Assembly (NCBI GenBank): GCA_031315865.1
Contig: JALDRJ010000002.1
Location: 2,144,001-2,208,000 of the forward strand
Length of the DNA: 64,000 nucleotides
Direction of reading: 5' to 3'
DNA from: Nitrospirales bacterium
GTDB lineage: Bacteria > Nitrospirota > Nitrospiria > Nitrospirales > UBA8639
The position numbers and the translations under genes were made by a program. Under the pieces are notes generated by a model that saw nothing but the letters and a program-made list of their open reading frames with translations, made no database searches and was not told where the DNA came from. Below are positions 1 through 8,829 of the stretch, piece after piece (the first letter of the stretch is position 1; every line of letters begins with the position of its first letter).

Positions 1-752
1 TCCATTAACATCCATCGGCCTTCTCCTGAATCCTGGACATAACCTTTGAGTTTTTCGAGCTTCGGGTCTTCCCTGAGCGCACTAGCGCCCAGCTCTAAGA
101 GCCAGGATCGAATCACACTACCCTGCATCCAAAGATCGGCGATTTGTGCAAGGTCCAAGCTGTAGGAGCTTTTCGACATCAATTCAAACCCCTCGGCATA
201 GCCTTGCATGATGCTGTACTCGATGCCGTTGTGGACCATCTTGACGTAATGCCCTGCACCATGTCCACCGACGTGTGCCCATCCGTTGGGGGGGGCGAGC
301 GTGGTAAAAATAGATTCCAGCCGTTTGATCGCGACTTCCTCGCCGCCCACCATCAGGCAGTACCCAATCTTGAGCCCCCAGATGCCTCCGCTCGTGCCGG
401 CATCGACGTAATGAAGCCCCAGGGATTTCAAGTCATTCGCGCGACGCAGGTCGTCATGAAATTTGGTATTTCCACCGTCAATAATGGTGTCATCGCGTTC
501 CAGGAGCTTTGAAATGTGTGTAATGGTTTCTTCAGTAGGATCTCCGGAGGGAACCATGACCCAGACTGCACGGGGTTTCGAGAGGTGAGTAACCAGATCT
601 TCTAACGAGGAGGCCCCGACACATCCGACTTTCTCAGCGTCTTTTACGAGGTTGGCGGCACGGTCATAGACCACGACCCGATGATCGTCACGACGGAGAC
701 GTGTCACCATGTTCATGCCCATCTTGCCCAATCCGATGAATCCGATTTCCAT
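1..752 (-). CDS. gnd: 6-phosphogluconate dehydrogenase, decarboxylating (3' end outside window)
   Basis: Oxidises 6-phosphogluconate to ribulose 5-phosphate and CO2 in the cytosolic pentose phosphate pathway. The 250 visible codons start at ATG 750-752 after a strong Shine-Dalgarno (AAGGAGGGG). The N-terminus is a Rossmann fold with dinucleotide motif IGLGKMGMN. Further on, TSGGIWG and HYVKMVHNGIEY carry the substrate-binding and catalytic Lys/Asn region of the family. The protein continues beyond base 1, so the C-terminal helical domain is not seen. The N-terminus looks like the short, about 300-residue class (YqeC/GndA type) rather than the 470-residue class; this is inference. It lies 62 bp downstream of the GH15 gene on the same strand, probably in one transcript linking glucan or trehalose breakdown to NAD(P)H production. 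Confidence 0.92.
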   Translation of the reverse strand, partial: MEIGFIGLGKMGMNMVTRLRRDDHRVVVYDRAANLVKDAEKVGCVGASSLEDLVTHLSKPRAVWVMVPSGDPTEETITHISKLLERDDTIIDGGNTKFHDDLRRANDLKSLGLHYVDAGTSGGIWGLKIGYCLMVGGEEVAIKRLESIFTTLAPPNGWAHVGGHGAGHYVKMVHNGIEYSIMQGYAEGFELMSKSSYSLDLAQIADLWMQGSVIRSWLLELGASALREDPKLEKLKGYVQDSGEGRWMLM

Positions 753-814
753 GTTGTCCCCTCCTTGGTAAAAAGGCCACCTTTGGCCTCGGTAAAGGTT
801 GGTAATGGAACGTA

Positions 815-2683
815 TTATCCGTTATTTTGTTTTTGAGCAGACGACCGGCTTCGTCGAACAACGGTGTGAGTGCCTTTTCGAGAATTCAAGGCTAGGTCAA
901 GGTTCGAAGCGGCCGTAATCAGGCCAAAATGCGTGAAGGCTTGCGGGAAGTTCCCGAGCTGTTCTCCGGTATGTGAGACTTCTTCAGCGTAAAGACGGAG
1001 ATGGTTCGTGTAACTTAACATCTTCTCAAAGATCAGCCGGGCTTCGGTCAATCGACCGGCTCTTGTCAAAGCTTCGACAAGCCAGAAGGTACAGAGGCTA
1101 AACGTGCCTTCTTCGCCTTCAAGTCCGTCTGGTGCGGCTTTGCCGACTTCATACCGGTAGACCAAGCTTCCGAGTGCGAGTTCTTCCAATGTTCGGTCAA
1201 TCGTCGAAAGCATGCGTGGATCGGTAGGCGAGACAAAAAAGACGAGAGGCATGATGAGGTTCGAGGCATCCAGAGCTTCACTCCCGTAGGACTGGACGAA
1301 TGCGCCGACTTTGGGATTCCAGCCTTTTTGCATGACATCGGTGTAGATACGATCCCGTTCGGCCATCCACCGTGCTCGGTTTCCAGGATAACCTCGATTG
1401 TCAGCGAGGCGGATACCGCGATCGAGCGCCACCCAGCACATGACCTTTGAGTATACGAAGTGCTTGCGTCCTCCACGGACTTCCCATATCCCCTCATCGG
1501 GTTGTTCCCAATTCGCGCACACATAGTCTAATAACCGGCAGAGATTGACCCAGAGATCATAGGAAATTGGTGAACCATGCTTGTTATAGAGGTACACAGC
1601 ATCCATGATCGTGCCGTAAATGTCCAGTTGAAGCTGATGCGCGGCGGCATTTCCAACTCGCACGGGTCGCGAACCACGATGGCCGTCCAAGTGATTCAGT
1701 TCTTCCTCGGCTAAGTTACGTCGGCCATCAATGCCGTACACAAGTTGAAGGGAGCCATCTGGGTTAAGCTCATGGCAACGAGCATTGAGCCAATCCATAA
1801 ACCGAGCGGCCTCCACCGTGAAGCCAAGGCGCAAAAGGCCGTAGAGTGAAAACGCTGCATCGCGTATCCAGGTGTACCGATAATCCCAGTTTCGTGGACC
1901 TCCAATGTGTTCCGGAAGGCTGGTAGTTGGAGCAGCAACAATAGCGCCAGTTGGAGCATAGGTCAACAGCTTCAAGGTCAGGGCAGAGCGGTGAACCATT
2001 TCTCGCCAACGGCCGTCATACTGGCATTGTGCCAGCCAGCGTTGCCAAAAGGCCGAGGTGTTTTGAAAGGCTTCATCACCATATTCTTGTGTGGCTTGAA
2101 GGTCGGTTTTGCCATTGGCAACCGTAAACTCTAAAAGAAACGTCAGGCTTTCCCCTTGATTGACGATGAACTCTTGAAATGCCACGCCTTCTCTAACTTT
2201 TAATGGAATAGGGCTTACAAGCCCTACGGTGCTTGCTTCAGTGCAAAAGATAGCCCCCCGTTCGACGAGTTTTGCCGTATGGGGGTCGCGTCCATAGTTG
2301 AAAGCTGGAGCGCATTCAAGACGGAATCGGACTTGCCCACGTACGACCGAGACCATTCGGATAATCTGGTGCCGTCGTGGTCGTATTCCTGGTTCATCAG
2401 ATTCAACGGGCATGAAATCCGTGAGTTCCCCCACGCCATCATCTTGGAGAAAACGTGTCAGGAGAATATTGGTTTCGGGAAGGTACATTTGCCGGGTATT
2501 GCCGTCGTGGACTGGGGCAATCTTGAAGTGACCGCCGGCTTTGTGATCTAGAATCGCTCCGAATACACTCGGGGAGTCAAAATGAGGGAGGCAACACCAG
2601 TCAATCGACCCATCGAGACCGACTAATGCGATCGTATGAAGGTCACCGATGATGCCGTAATCGCCGATGCTTTTATATGCCAT
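815..2683 (-). CDS. Glycoside hydrolase family 15 protein (glucoamylase/trehalase type)
   Basis: A 622-residue cytosolic enzyme with the full GH15 layout: an N-terminal beta-rich domain opening with IGDYGIIGDLHTIALVG, and a C-terminal alpha/alpha toroid. Family signatures are GGPRNWDYRYTWIRDA, the first catalytic Glu region GIWEVRGG, and the second near the end (EEVSHTGEQLGNFPQAF). GH15 enzymes hydrolyse terminal alpha-glucosidic bonds in maltodextrin or trehalose; the substrate cannot be told from sequence alone. Upstream is AT-rich DNA without a clear Shine-Dalgarno. gnd follows on the same strand, so glucose released here could enter the oxidative pentose phosphate route. The length is normal and the reading frame is intact. 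Confidence 0.93.
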   Translation of the reverse strand: MAYKSIGDYGIIGDLHTIALVGLDGSIDWCCLPHFDSPSVFGAILDHKAGGHFKIAPVHDGNTRQMYLPETNILLTRFLQDDGVGELTDFMPVESDEPGIRPRRHQIIRMVSVVRGQVRFRLECAPAFNYGRDPHTAKLVERGAIFCTEASTVGLVSPIPLKVREGVAFQEFIVNQGESLTFLLEFTVANGKTDLQATQEYGDEAFQNTSAFWQRWLAQCQYDGRWREMVHRSALTLKLLTYAPTGAIVAAPTTSLPEHIGGPRNWDYRYTWIRDAAFSLYGLLRLGFTVEAARFMDWLNARCHELNPDGSLQLVYGIDGRRNLAEEELNHLDGHRGSRPVRVGNAAAHQLQLDIYGTIMDAVYLYNKHGSPISYDLWVNLCRLLDYVCANWEQPDEGIWEVRGGRKHFVYSKVMCWVALDRGIRLADNRGYPGNRARWMAERDRIYTDVMQKGWNPKVGAFVQSYGSEALDASNLIMPLVFFVSPTDPRMLSTIDRTLEELALGSLVYRYEVGKAAPDGLEGEEGTFSLCTFWLVEALTRAGRLTEARLIFEKMLSYTNHLRLYAEEVSHTGEQLGNFPQAFTHFGLITAASNLDLALNSRKGTHTVVRRSRSSAQKQNNG

Positions 2684-3337
2684 GATTTGTTAGCGGTTAC
2701 TATACCAGTGAATAAAAGAAAATACTATATATTGTAGAATAATTTATTTTCCCTACCACATTCAGCTGTGCAGATAGAAATATTTACTTTATTCATGGTT
2801 TTGGGGATGCGTGTTCTTTGACCGTTCTGCTCGGATTTAATAAAAGGCCGTCGACTAGGCTGCCTAAAGCTAGTGGATATAACTCTAAAACAATGCAAGT
2901 CTTAGACCTGAGTCAGGCTAATCAGCAAGCCAAAGGAATTCTGGATATTGGCTTCGAGGCTAGACTCGAATGTCGATCGTATGTGGTGAATTTTTCTGAG
3001 GTGACTGCTCGTTTCCTGATGGTTCATGTGATGCGTGCTTTTTATCATGCCTTCGTCGACGATAATAGTTTCCTTTTTGTCCGACATCCCCATCGTCAAC
3101 AGTCGACGTCGTTCTCGGTGCCGGTATGCTAACATTTCTCATTGCTCCAATGTCCATAAACCACCTCTTCCGTGAAGTAGTGAAAGATTGAAAGATTCTG
3201 ATGAACGTTCTCCTCTATTCTTATCGGCAATAACATGCACAAACTTAAGGGAATATGCCATGATGGATAAGCCGATCCTGATGACCGAGATGTGTATTCC
3301 ATGTAGAACCTTCATTCTGGACTCACGTCAGAAGTCG
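2684..3337. other. Intergenic region between GH15 gene and amgK
   Basis: About 650 bp of relatively AT-rich DNA that separates two divergent genes. Short overlapping ORFs on both strands (for example 2818-3132 plus, 2902-3135 minus, 3188-3418 plus) lack a ribosome binding site and recognisable protein features, so I do not call them genes. The right edge holds the amgK promoter. The GH15 promoter should lie within 2690-2800 on the minus strand, where a TATAGT is visible without a convincing -35. Confidence 0.5.
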
Positions 3338-3366
3338 ATGACACAAGCGGATGGCCCTCGTATAAT
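3338..3366 (+). promoter_or_regulatory. Sigma-70-type promoter of amgK-murU
   Basis: A -35 box ATGACA (3338-3343, five of six to consensus) is followed by a 17-nt spacer and a perfect -10 TATAAT (3361-3366). Transcription should begin near 3373. That is only one or two bases before the ATG at 3375, so the ATG at 3396 is the better start for amgK unless the message is leaderless. Confidence 0.6.
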
Positions 3367-3395
3367 CACTTTTTATGAAGCTGTCCCCACCGACC

Positions 3396-4487
3396 ATGTC
3401 TTCTCCTTTGAATACTGACCATATCAGAGAGACCCTCAAAACTCGGCTACCGTTTTGTGCCGACCTGAAGAGCTATGAAAGCCTTCCTGGTGATGCATCA
3501 AATCGTCGTTATTACCGTCTCGTCTTAACCCAGGCCCCCATGCCCTCGTTGATTGTCATGCAGCTTGCCGACCCCGAAGGCTTTAAGGCTTCTGAAGAGG
3601 CCGTGAGCGGCGGGAAGCAGAAGATCACTGAGTTGCCATTTTTGAACGTTCTGAGATTTTTACAATCCTGTTCGATTACGGTTCCGACTGTGCATTATTT
3701 CGATGAAGCGGCTGGGTTGCTTTATCTGGAAGATTTTGGAGACGTCACCTTGTCAGAGGCTGTTATCGGAGCCGATCAGGCTGAACGGGAGCAGCGATAT
3801 GCTCAGGCCATCGATACGTTGGTGAAGATGCATGTGGGAGCGATGTCCCGTGATTCCTCGACCTGTTTCGCATTCGGACGAGCATTCGATGAACCCCTAT
3901 TGATGTGGGAGTTCGAGCATTTTCTGGAATATGGGGTCGAGGTTCGTCGAGGAAAGCCCATGAGTGTGGACGACCGGTTTACCGTCCAAAAGGCATTTCA
4001 ACGCATAGCTAAATTGATGACAGACCAGCCTCCGGTCTTTACACATCGCGATTATCACTCGCGTAATTTAATGGTGAGTGGTGAACGATTGGGGGTCATA
4101 GATTTTCAGGATGCGTTGCTTGGGCCGGCGACCTATGATTTAGCTTCCTTATTACGGGACTCTTATGTGGCTCTGGATGAGGCGATGGTCGATCGGTTAC
4201 TGAGCCGATATCGTGAGGGAATGTGTGCGGGGTTGGATCGTGATACGCAAAAGGCGATGTCTTTCGACGCTCCTGTCGAGTTTCGAAGACTTTTTGATTT
4301 TACGAGTATTCAACGGAACCTCAAGGCCGCCGGGCGTTTTGTCTACATTGACCGTGTCAAGCAGAATCCAAAGTTTCTAGCCGACATACCACGGACCTTA
4401 CGCTACGTTCAGGATAATCTTCGAAAATATCCCGAATTACACGAGCTGTTCGCTCACCTTTCTCCCTACGTTCCGGAGTGGCAATAA
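3396..4487 (+). CDS. amgK: AmgK-like anomeric sugar kinase (MurNAc/GlcNAc kinase)
   Basis: A 363-residue phosphotransferase of the aminoglycoside/choline kinase fold (COG3178). The Brenner-type catalytic loop HRDYHSRNLMV and the metal-binding IDFQDALLGPATYDL segment are nearly those of Pseudomonas AmgK. That enzyme phosphorylates the anomeric carbon of MurNAc or GlcNAc released during peptidoglycan recycling. The N-terminus carries the usual SLPGDASNRRYYR nucleotide-binding strand. The start is set at ATG 3396 because the promoter just upstream would initiate at about 3373; ATG 3375 in the same frame is the alternative. The gene is followed after 17 bp by a MurU-like nucleotidyltransferase, the partner found in the known recycling route. 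Function is inferred from motif identity plus gene pairing. Confidence 0.85.
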   Translation: MSSPLNTDHIRETLKTRLPFCADLKSYESLPGDASNRRYYRLVLTQAPMPSLIVMQLADPEGFKASEEAVSGGKQKITELPFLNVLRFLQSCSITVPTVHYFDEAAGLLYLEDFGDVTLSEAVIGADQAEREQRYAQAIDTLVKMHVGAMSRDSSTCFAFGRAFDEPLLMWEFEHFLEYGVEVRRGKPMSVDDRFTVQKAFQRIAKLMTDQPPVFTHRDYHSRNLMVSGERLGVIDFQDALLGPATYDLASLLRDSYVALDEAMVDRLLSRYREGMCAGLDRDTQKAMSFDAPVEFRRLFDFTSIQRNLKAAGRFVYIDRVKQNPKFLADIPRTLRYVQDNLRKYPELHELFAHLSPYVPEWQ

Positions 4488-4504
4488 CAGTATCGAGCTG
4501 ACCT

Positions 4505-5251
4505 ATGAGAGCGATGATACTTGCGGCCGGATTAGGGACTCGCCTCAGGCCCCTTACTGAGAGAATTCCGAAACCGCTCCTTCCTGTCGGAGGTGTTCCC
4601 CTCATTGTGTGGAACCTGCTGCTTCTGAAGCAATATGGGATTACGGAAGCGATGATCAATTTGCATTATCTCGGCAACTTGATTCAACGTGAGCTCGGCG
4701 ACGGGGAGCAGTGGGGGATGCGGATTTCTTATTCACCAGAGCCGATTCTTTTAGGAACCGGAGGAGGGTTGCGTGCGGCAGAAGCCTTCTTTCAAGACGA
4801 AGATTTTTTGGTGATGAATAGTGACACCATTATCGAACTGAATCTGGATGAAGTATGTAAGGAGCATGTCTCGAGTCAGGCGGTGGCCACCCTAGTGTTA
4901 CGAGATGATCCTGATGTTGAACAATGGGGGGTAGTGGAGTCGACTCACGATCGAGAAATCCTCAGAATTAACGGGCAAGGAAAAATGGACCTGGGGAGCC
5001 AGGCTTTGGTACGCAAACAGATGTTCGCAGGAGTCCATCTGCTACATCCTTCGGTTCTTCGGCATTGCGAATTGGGGCGACGTTCTCACATCATTGACGC
5101 GTATGTTCAAGAGTTGAAGGCCGGATCCAAGATCATGGGTTATGTGCAATCAGGATACTGGTCGGATGTGGGAACCCCTGAGCGCTACGCTCAGGCACAA
5201 GAGGATATTGAAACGGGATGCCTGTCTTTCCGTTCTCGATTGGTGAGTTGA
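4505..5251 (+). CDS. murU: MurU-like sugar-1-phosphate nucleotidyltransferase
   Basis: A 248-residue single-domain nucleotidyltransferase. It has the N-terminal signature LAAGLGTRLRPLT and a PKPLLPVGG loop. LGTGGGLRAA is the substrate and ribose loop. The metal-binding Asp sits in VMNSDTI, and the C-terminal WSDVGTPERYAQA motif ends the fold. There is no left-handed beta-helix acyltransferase domain, so it is not GlmU. Family members include mannose-1-phosphate guanylyltransferases and MurU, which makes UDP-MurNAc from MurNAc-1-phosphate. Position directly behind amgK argues for MurU and a salvage route that bypasses de novo MurA/MurB. A mannose-1-phosphate guanylyltransferase role cannot be excluded from sequence alone. 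Confidence 0.78.
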   Translation: MRAMILAAGLGTRLRPLTERIPKPLLPVGGVPLIVWNLLLLKQYGITEAMINLHYLGNLIQRELGDGEQWGMRISYSPEPILLGTGGGLRAAEAFFQDEDFLVMNSDTIIELNLDEVCKEHVSSQAVATLVLRDDPDVEQWGVVESTHDREILRINGQGKMDLGSQALVRKQMFAGVHLLHPSVLRHCELGRRSHIIDAYVQELKAGSKIMGYVQSGYWSDVGTPERYAQAQEDIETGCLSFRSRLVS

Positions 5252-5371
5252 CTCGGCATACAACATCAATACTAATGTCTGGGCAAATTCTATGCCTTTG
5301 CTTGTCACGGTGAATCTACAGTTTCTAGCGCCTATAGGCTATTGACATCGGAAAGGGTTATCGCCGTATAG

Positions 5372-7387
5372 ATGAGTGAAGCGATGAGACCGAAGCTTAT
5401 GCAACCCTCGAATCTCCAAACATTGAAAATGCGGCTCTCCCAGCTTTTAGAAGTGCTGGAATCGCAGCGTACTCCTGTACCACCTTCTCTCGAACAACCT
5501 TTGTCACTCGCGTTTGAGCGATTGGAAAATGTCCTGCAGGACATCCCAAGAGAAAAGGATGTTGCTCAAAACGGAGTCTCTGGTCTTCACCTTTCTGCCG
5601 TCAACTCAGAGCACGCTCTCGCCATCAACCGTTCGAGCCATGAACTCTTGAGCGGGACTTCTGATGGTCACATCGTAACCTCTCCCGATGGCGTGATTCA
5701 GATGGCCAATTCCTGTGCCGCTCAATTGTTTGAACATTCCCAACAGCGATTAATAGGCTGTTCCCTGTCATCCTTGATTGTTCAAAAAGATCGTGACGCT
5801 CTCCTGAAATGGTTACGGTCTTTACATGGAGACAGGCAAAACTGGCAGGGAGAATTCCATCTTCTTTCCCATTCACGGGATACTCCAGCAATCACGTGTA
5901 CTCTGACGGCTCTTCGAGATACAGACGGGAATCTTGTGGGCGTTCATTGGTTATTCCGGAAAGCTGCGGCTTATCAACAAGCCGTACCTGTTCAAGATAT
6001 CGCTAATGAACTGATTCATTTGCTCCTTTCAGGGATGACACTACGGCAGGCGTTGAGCATGTTCTGTCGCCGGCTTGTTGAGACGTTCGGCTATCCGTTG
6101 GTTTGGATTGGAACTCAAGAAATACAAGCTGCCGTGAATATCGTCGCACATGACGGAGATCCGGTGCTCACGACACCTCAAAGCTTCGAGCGTTTGAGTT
6201 TTCAGGCTTCCCAATCACAGGCGGTGAGTCGAGCGATTGACGAACAGAAAGCGCAAATCTTGACCCGCGAGCATTCTGACGATCGTCATGGCGTGCACTG
6301 GTTGTGTTCCGAGGGATTGCATTGCCAGTTGGTGATCCCTCTATTGGAGCATGACCACCTGCTGGGCGTTCTGACGATTTGTTCGCAACATGCAGACGCC
6401 TTTGACTTGGATCGACTCTCATGGATGGAGCAATTGGGGATACATTTGAGTCGAGTCATGTTTTTAGCTAAAAATTACGACCATTTGCGCCTGCAGGGTA
6501 AGGCGCTCAATCATGCCGAGCATGCCGTTTGTATCGCAAATCCAGAAGGAAAGATTGAATGGGTGAATGATGCGTATTGCCGCATGAGCGGGTACGACGC
6601 GGGAGAGTTGATCGGCACGGTTCTCCCCTCTTCACAGTCTAAACCGTTTCGTCACTTGCTCAATCAAGCGTCGCAGCCGGCCTTTCAGTCGCAGTCTTGG
6701 AAGGTTGAATCAACCGCCATACGAAAAGACGGTCAAGAATATGCGGTCGAAGAAGTTTTGACTCCGCTGGTGAGCGAGGATGGTCAGCTGACGAATATCG
6801 TGGCTATTCTTCAAGATATTACCAGAAGAAAAGAAGCTGAAACGCAGATCATTCACCGTGTCTATCATGATCCTCTAACGGATCTCCCTAATCGTGCGAT
6901 GTTTCAGGATAGACTCGAACAAGGAATCGCCCAAGCCCGTCGTCATCAACGGCTTCTAGCCGTGTTGTTTATCGATCTGGATGGGTTCAAAGGTATCAAT
7001 GATGAATTCGGGCATTTGATAGGCGATGAGTTACTCAAAACGGTGGCAGAGCGGTTGACCCATTGTGTTCGCGCCACTGATACGGTTGCGCGTTTGAGCG
7101 GAGATGAATTTACGTTGCTGCTTCAAGACCTCGAACATCCATCCGACGCTCAACATGTGGCACAAAAGATTTTGGATTGCATTGGGGCTCCAGTGTCTAA
7201 CGGAGAGCAGACGCTTCATGTTCGAACGAGTATCGGCATCGCTCTATTTCCTGTTGATGCAGAGGAACCAGCCGACCTTCTACGGCAGGCTGATCGAGCC
7301 ATGTACAAGGCCAAAGAGCTTGGTGGACAAACCTGGGCGTTTTCTTCTGGTGATGATAGAACGTGGGTTCCTGACCCCTCCTCCTAA
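5372..7387 (+). CDS. Diguanylate cyclase with PAS-GAF-PAS-GGDEF architecture
   Basis: A 671-residue cytosolic signalling protein without membrane helices. In order it has a coiled N-terminus, a PAS domain (about residues 90-190), a GAF-like domain (about 215-360), a second PAS with PAC (about 375-490, ICNPEGKIEWVNDAYCRMSGY type), and a C-terminal GGDEF domain (about 500-660). The signature loop reads SGDEF instead of GGDEF or GGEEF. The Mg and substrate residues (FIDLDGFKGIND) are present, and the RxxD inhibitory site (RATD) lies exactly five residues upstream. SGDEF variants are active in some characterised proteins, so it probably makes c-di-GMP with product inhibition. No EAL domain is attached. 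The ATG at 5372 has only a weak ribosome binding site. Confidence 0.88.
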   Translation: MSEAMRPKLMQPSNLQTLKMRLSQLLEVLESQRTPVPPSLEQPLSLAFERLENVLQDIPREKDVAQNGVSGLHLSAVNSEHALAINRSSHELLSGTSDGHIVTSPDGVIQMANSCAAQLFEHSQQRLIGCSLSSLIVQKDRDALLKWLRSLHGDRQNWQGEFHLLSHSRDTPAITCTLTALRDTDGNLVGVHWLFRKAAAYQQAVPVQDIANELIHLLLSGMTLRQALSMFCRRLVETFGYPLVWIGTQEIQAAVNIVAHDGDPVLTTPQSFERLSFQASQSQAVSRAIDEQKAQILTREHSDDRHGVHWLCSEGLHCQLVIPLLEHDHLLGVLTICSQHADAFDLDRLSWMEQLGIHLSRVMFLAKNYDHLRLQGKALNHAEHAVCIANPEGKIEWVNDAYCRMSGYDAGELIGTVLPSSQSKPFRHLLNQASQPAFQSQSWKVESTAIRKDGQEYAVEEVLTPLVSEDGQLTNIVAILQDITRRKEAETQIIHRVYHDPLTDLPNRAMFQDRLEQGIAQARRHQRLLAVLFIDLDGFKGINDEFGHLIGDELLKTVAERLTHCVRATDTVARLSGDEFTLLLQDLEHPSDAQHVAQKILDCIGAPVSNGEQTLHVRTSIGIALFPVDAEEPADLLRQADRAMYKAKELGGQTWAFSSGDDRTWVPDPSS

Positions 7388-8022
7388 TCGTGTAATCCCC
7401 ACGGAATTCAACCGTGGTGGAGTCCCACCTTTGCCACATTAATCTGGGCCACCTTTTTCAAACCGTTCTCTCGCGATGGTTGCTTTCAATAACCGCATCT
7501 TCGAAATAAGTCAGCGCTGCGTGTATTGATTTGCCTGCACTTGAGCGTAATTGGAAGTCGAGATCCTTCTTTGGTCATCGACATAGTTGGAGAAATACCA
7601 CGGATGTAGAGTAAATGCTGCGGCGTACCCAGGACCTATGCTTGCGTGATTGATCGTTGGATGAGACGGACATTTTTTCTCCTTACCAAACGCACCGCTT
7701 TGTGAAAGGAAGACCCCTCCCGCTCAATTAAAGCGCATTCATCGGCGCTCATCTTATTGAGAGATAAAAGGATTTGGGCAGTACACTGTCTAACGGATTG
7801 AGCCTATTCGAGTCTGTCGTGCCCTTCAATTATTTCGAGCCACTCTTATCGTATTTGAGAGACGGCATAGCAAATTCTATCGCTAAAAGCTCAAGGGCTT
7901 ATCTGGTCTTGTTTTTGCAGTGTACTCTGTCTGGAAATGTTTGTGTCCCATGAAACACCGTGGTCAATAGGTCTGAAAAGAAAAAAAAGATGTCGCGACG
8001 TAGAGAAAGGAGCATGATTTTT
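7388..8022. other. Intergenic region upstream of pal
   Basis: About 630 bp with no convincing reading frame. No terminator-like hairpin with a T run, transposase fragment or tRNA was recognised. A homopurine stretch (AAAAGAAAAAAAAG, about 7977-7990) precedes the pal ribosome binding site. The region probably contains the pal-cpoB promoter, but I could not place it with confidence. Confidence 0.4.
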
Positions 8023-8781
8023 ATGAATGGCCGGAACTTTCATATTCGATATTTGATTGCATTCGTCACTCTTCTTTCGTTCGTGTTCCTGTTGAGTGGA
8101 TGTGGTCATCGTTCCGTGCGGGGCTCTTCTCACGCGCAAAAATCTCATGAGGCGAAAGGGCATGATGCCGCGGCCACCCAACGTTCATCACTAGATGAAC
8201 TGGCACGAGAGCATGCCGCAGCTGATTTGCCTCTTCTTGATGAGCGGGGGAACACTGGAGATCATGATTTTTCCAGTAATGGCCTTTTTTCTGAAGAACC
8301 GGTATTTGAAGATTCAGAGGCCATAAAAACTCTGACGCCTCAAGAGCTAGCCAAGCAATACTGGCAGCAACGACAACAAGCTGAGCTCATGAGTAATCGA
8401 TCAGGAATGAAAGATGTCTATTTTGAATTAGACAGCTGGGAACTAACCGAGCAAGCGAAGCTGACGCTCGCGAGCAATGCTGACTACTTAAGAAAGCATC
8501 AGACGAATGTTGTCACGATTGAAGGGCATTGTGATGAACGAGGAACTCGTGCCTATAACTATGTTCTCGGTGAGAAACGGGCATTGCGAGTTCGAAACTA
8601 CTTGGCCAGCCTCGGGGTATCTTCAGAGCAACTGACGATAATGTCCTACGGAAAGGACAATCCTGTATGTCGAGAAACGTCTGATATCTGTTTAGGGAAA
8701 AATCGCCGGGCGCATTTTTTGTTGGCCATTAACGTCGCAGATACGCGATCATGGGATGATGATCTCGAGTTGCTAGATTAA
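8023..8781 (+). CDS. pal: Peptidoglycan-associated lipoprotein Pal
   Basis: A 252-residue outer-membrane lipoprotein that anchors the envelope to peptidoglycan within the Tol-Pal system. The N-terminal signal peptide ends in the lipobox LLSGC. A low-complexity linker (about residues 30-135) leads into an OmpA-like domain (about 140-245). It starts at VYFELDSWELT and contains the diaminopimelate-binding EGHCDERGTRAYN and the terminal GKNRRAHF motif. Start ATG 8023 is chosen because AAAGGAG lies 10 nt upstream and gives a proper signal peptide; ATG 8014 and GTG 7960 are in frame but less likely. cpoB follows after 48 bp; tolQRAB are not in the window. Confidence 0.93.
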   Translation: MNGRNFHIRYLIAFVTLLSFVFLLSGCGHRSVRGSSHAQKSHEAKGHDAAATQRSSLDELAREHAAADLPLLDERGNTGDHDFSSNGLFSEEPVFEDSEAIKTLTPQELAKQYWQQRQQAELMSNRSGMKDVYFELDSWELTEQAKLTLASNADYLRKHQTNVVTIEGHCDERGTRAYNYVLGEKRALRVRNYLASLGVSSEQLTIMSYGKDNPVCRETSDICLGKNRRAHFLLAINVADTRSWDDDLELLD

Positions 8782-8829
8782 GGCGTATGCACATCTTTTG
8801 ACGATTGAGAGAATAGAGCACCAGGAATT

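Noticed and set aside
144-512. Plus-strand 122-codon ORF at the left edge
   Set aside because: It is antisense to the clear gnd coding sequence and has no family features.
2818-3135. Overlapping short ORFs on both strands upstream of amgK
   Set aside because: No ribosome binding site, no domain, and both strands open at the same place in AT-rich DNA.
3188-3418. 76-codon ORF overlapping the amgK start
   Set aside because: The amgK promoter lies inside it and it shows no protein features.
7388-8022. Possible insertion-sequence remnant
   Set aside because: No transposase fragment, terminal inverted repeat or target duplication could be recognised.
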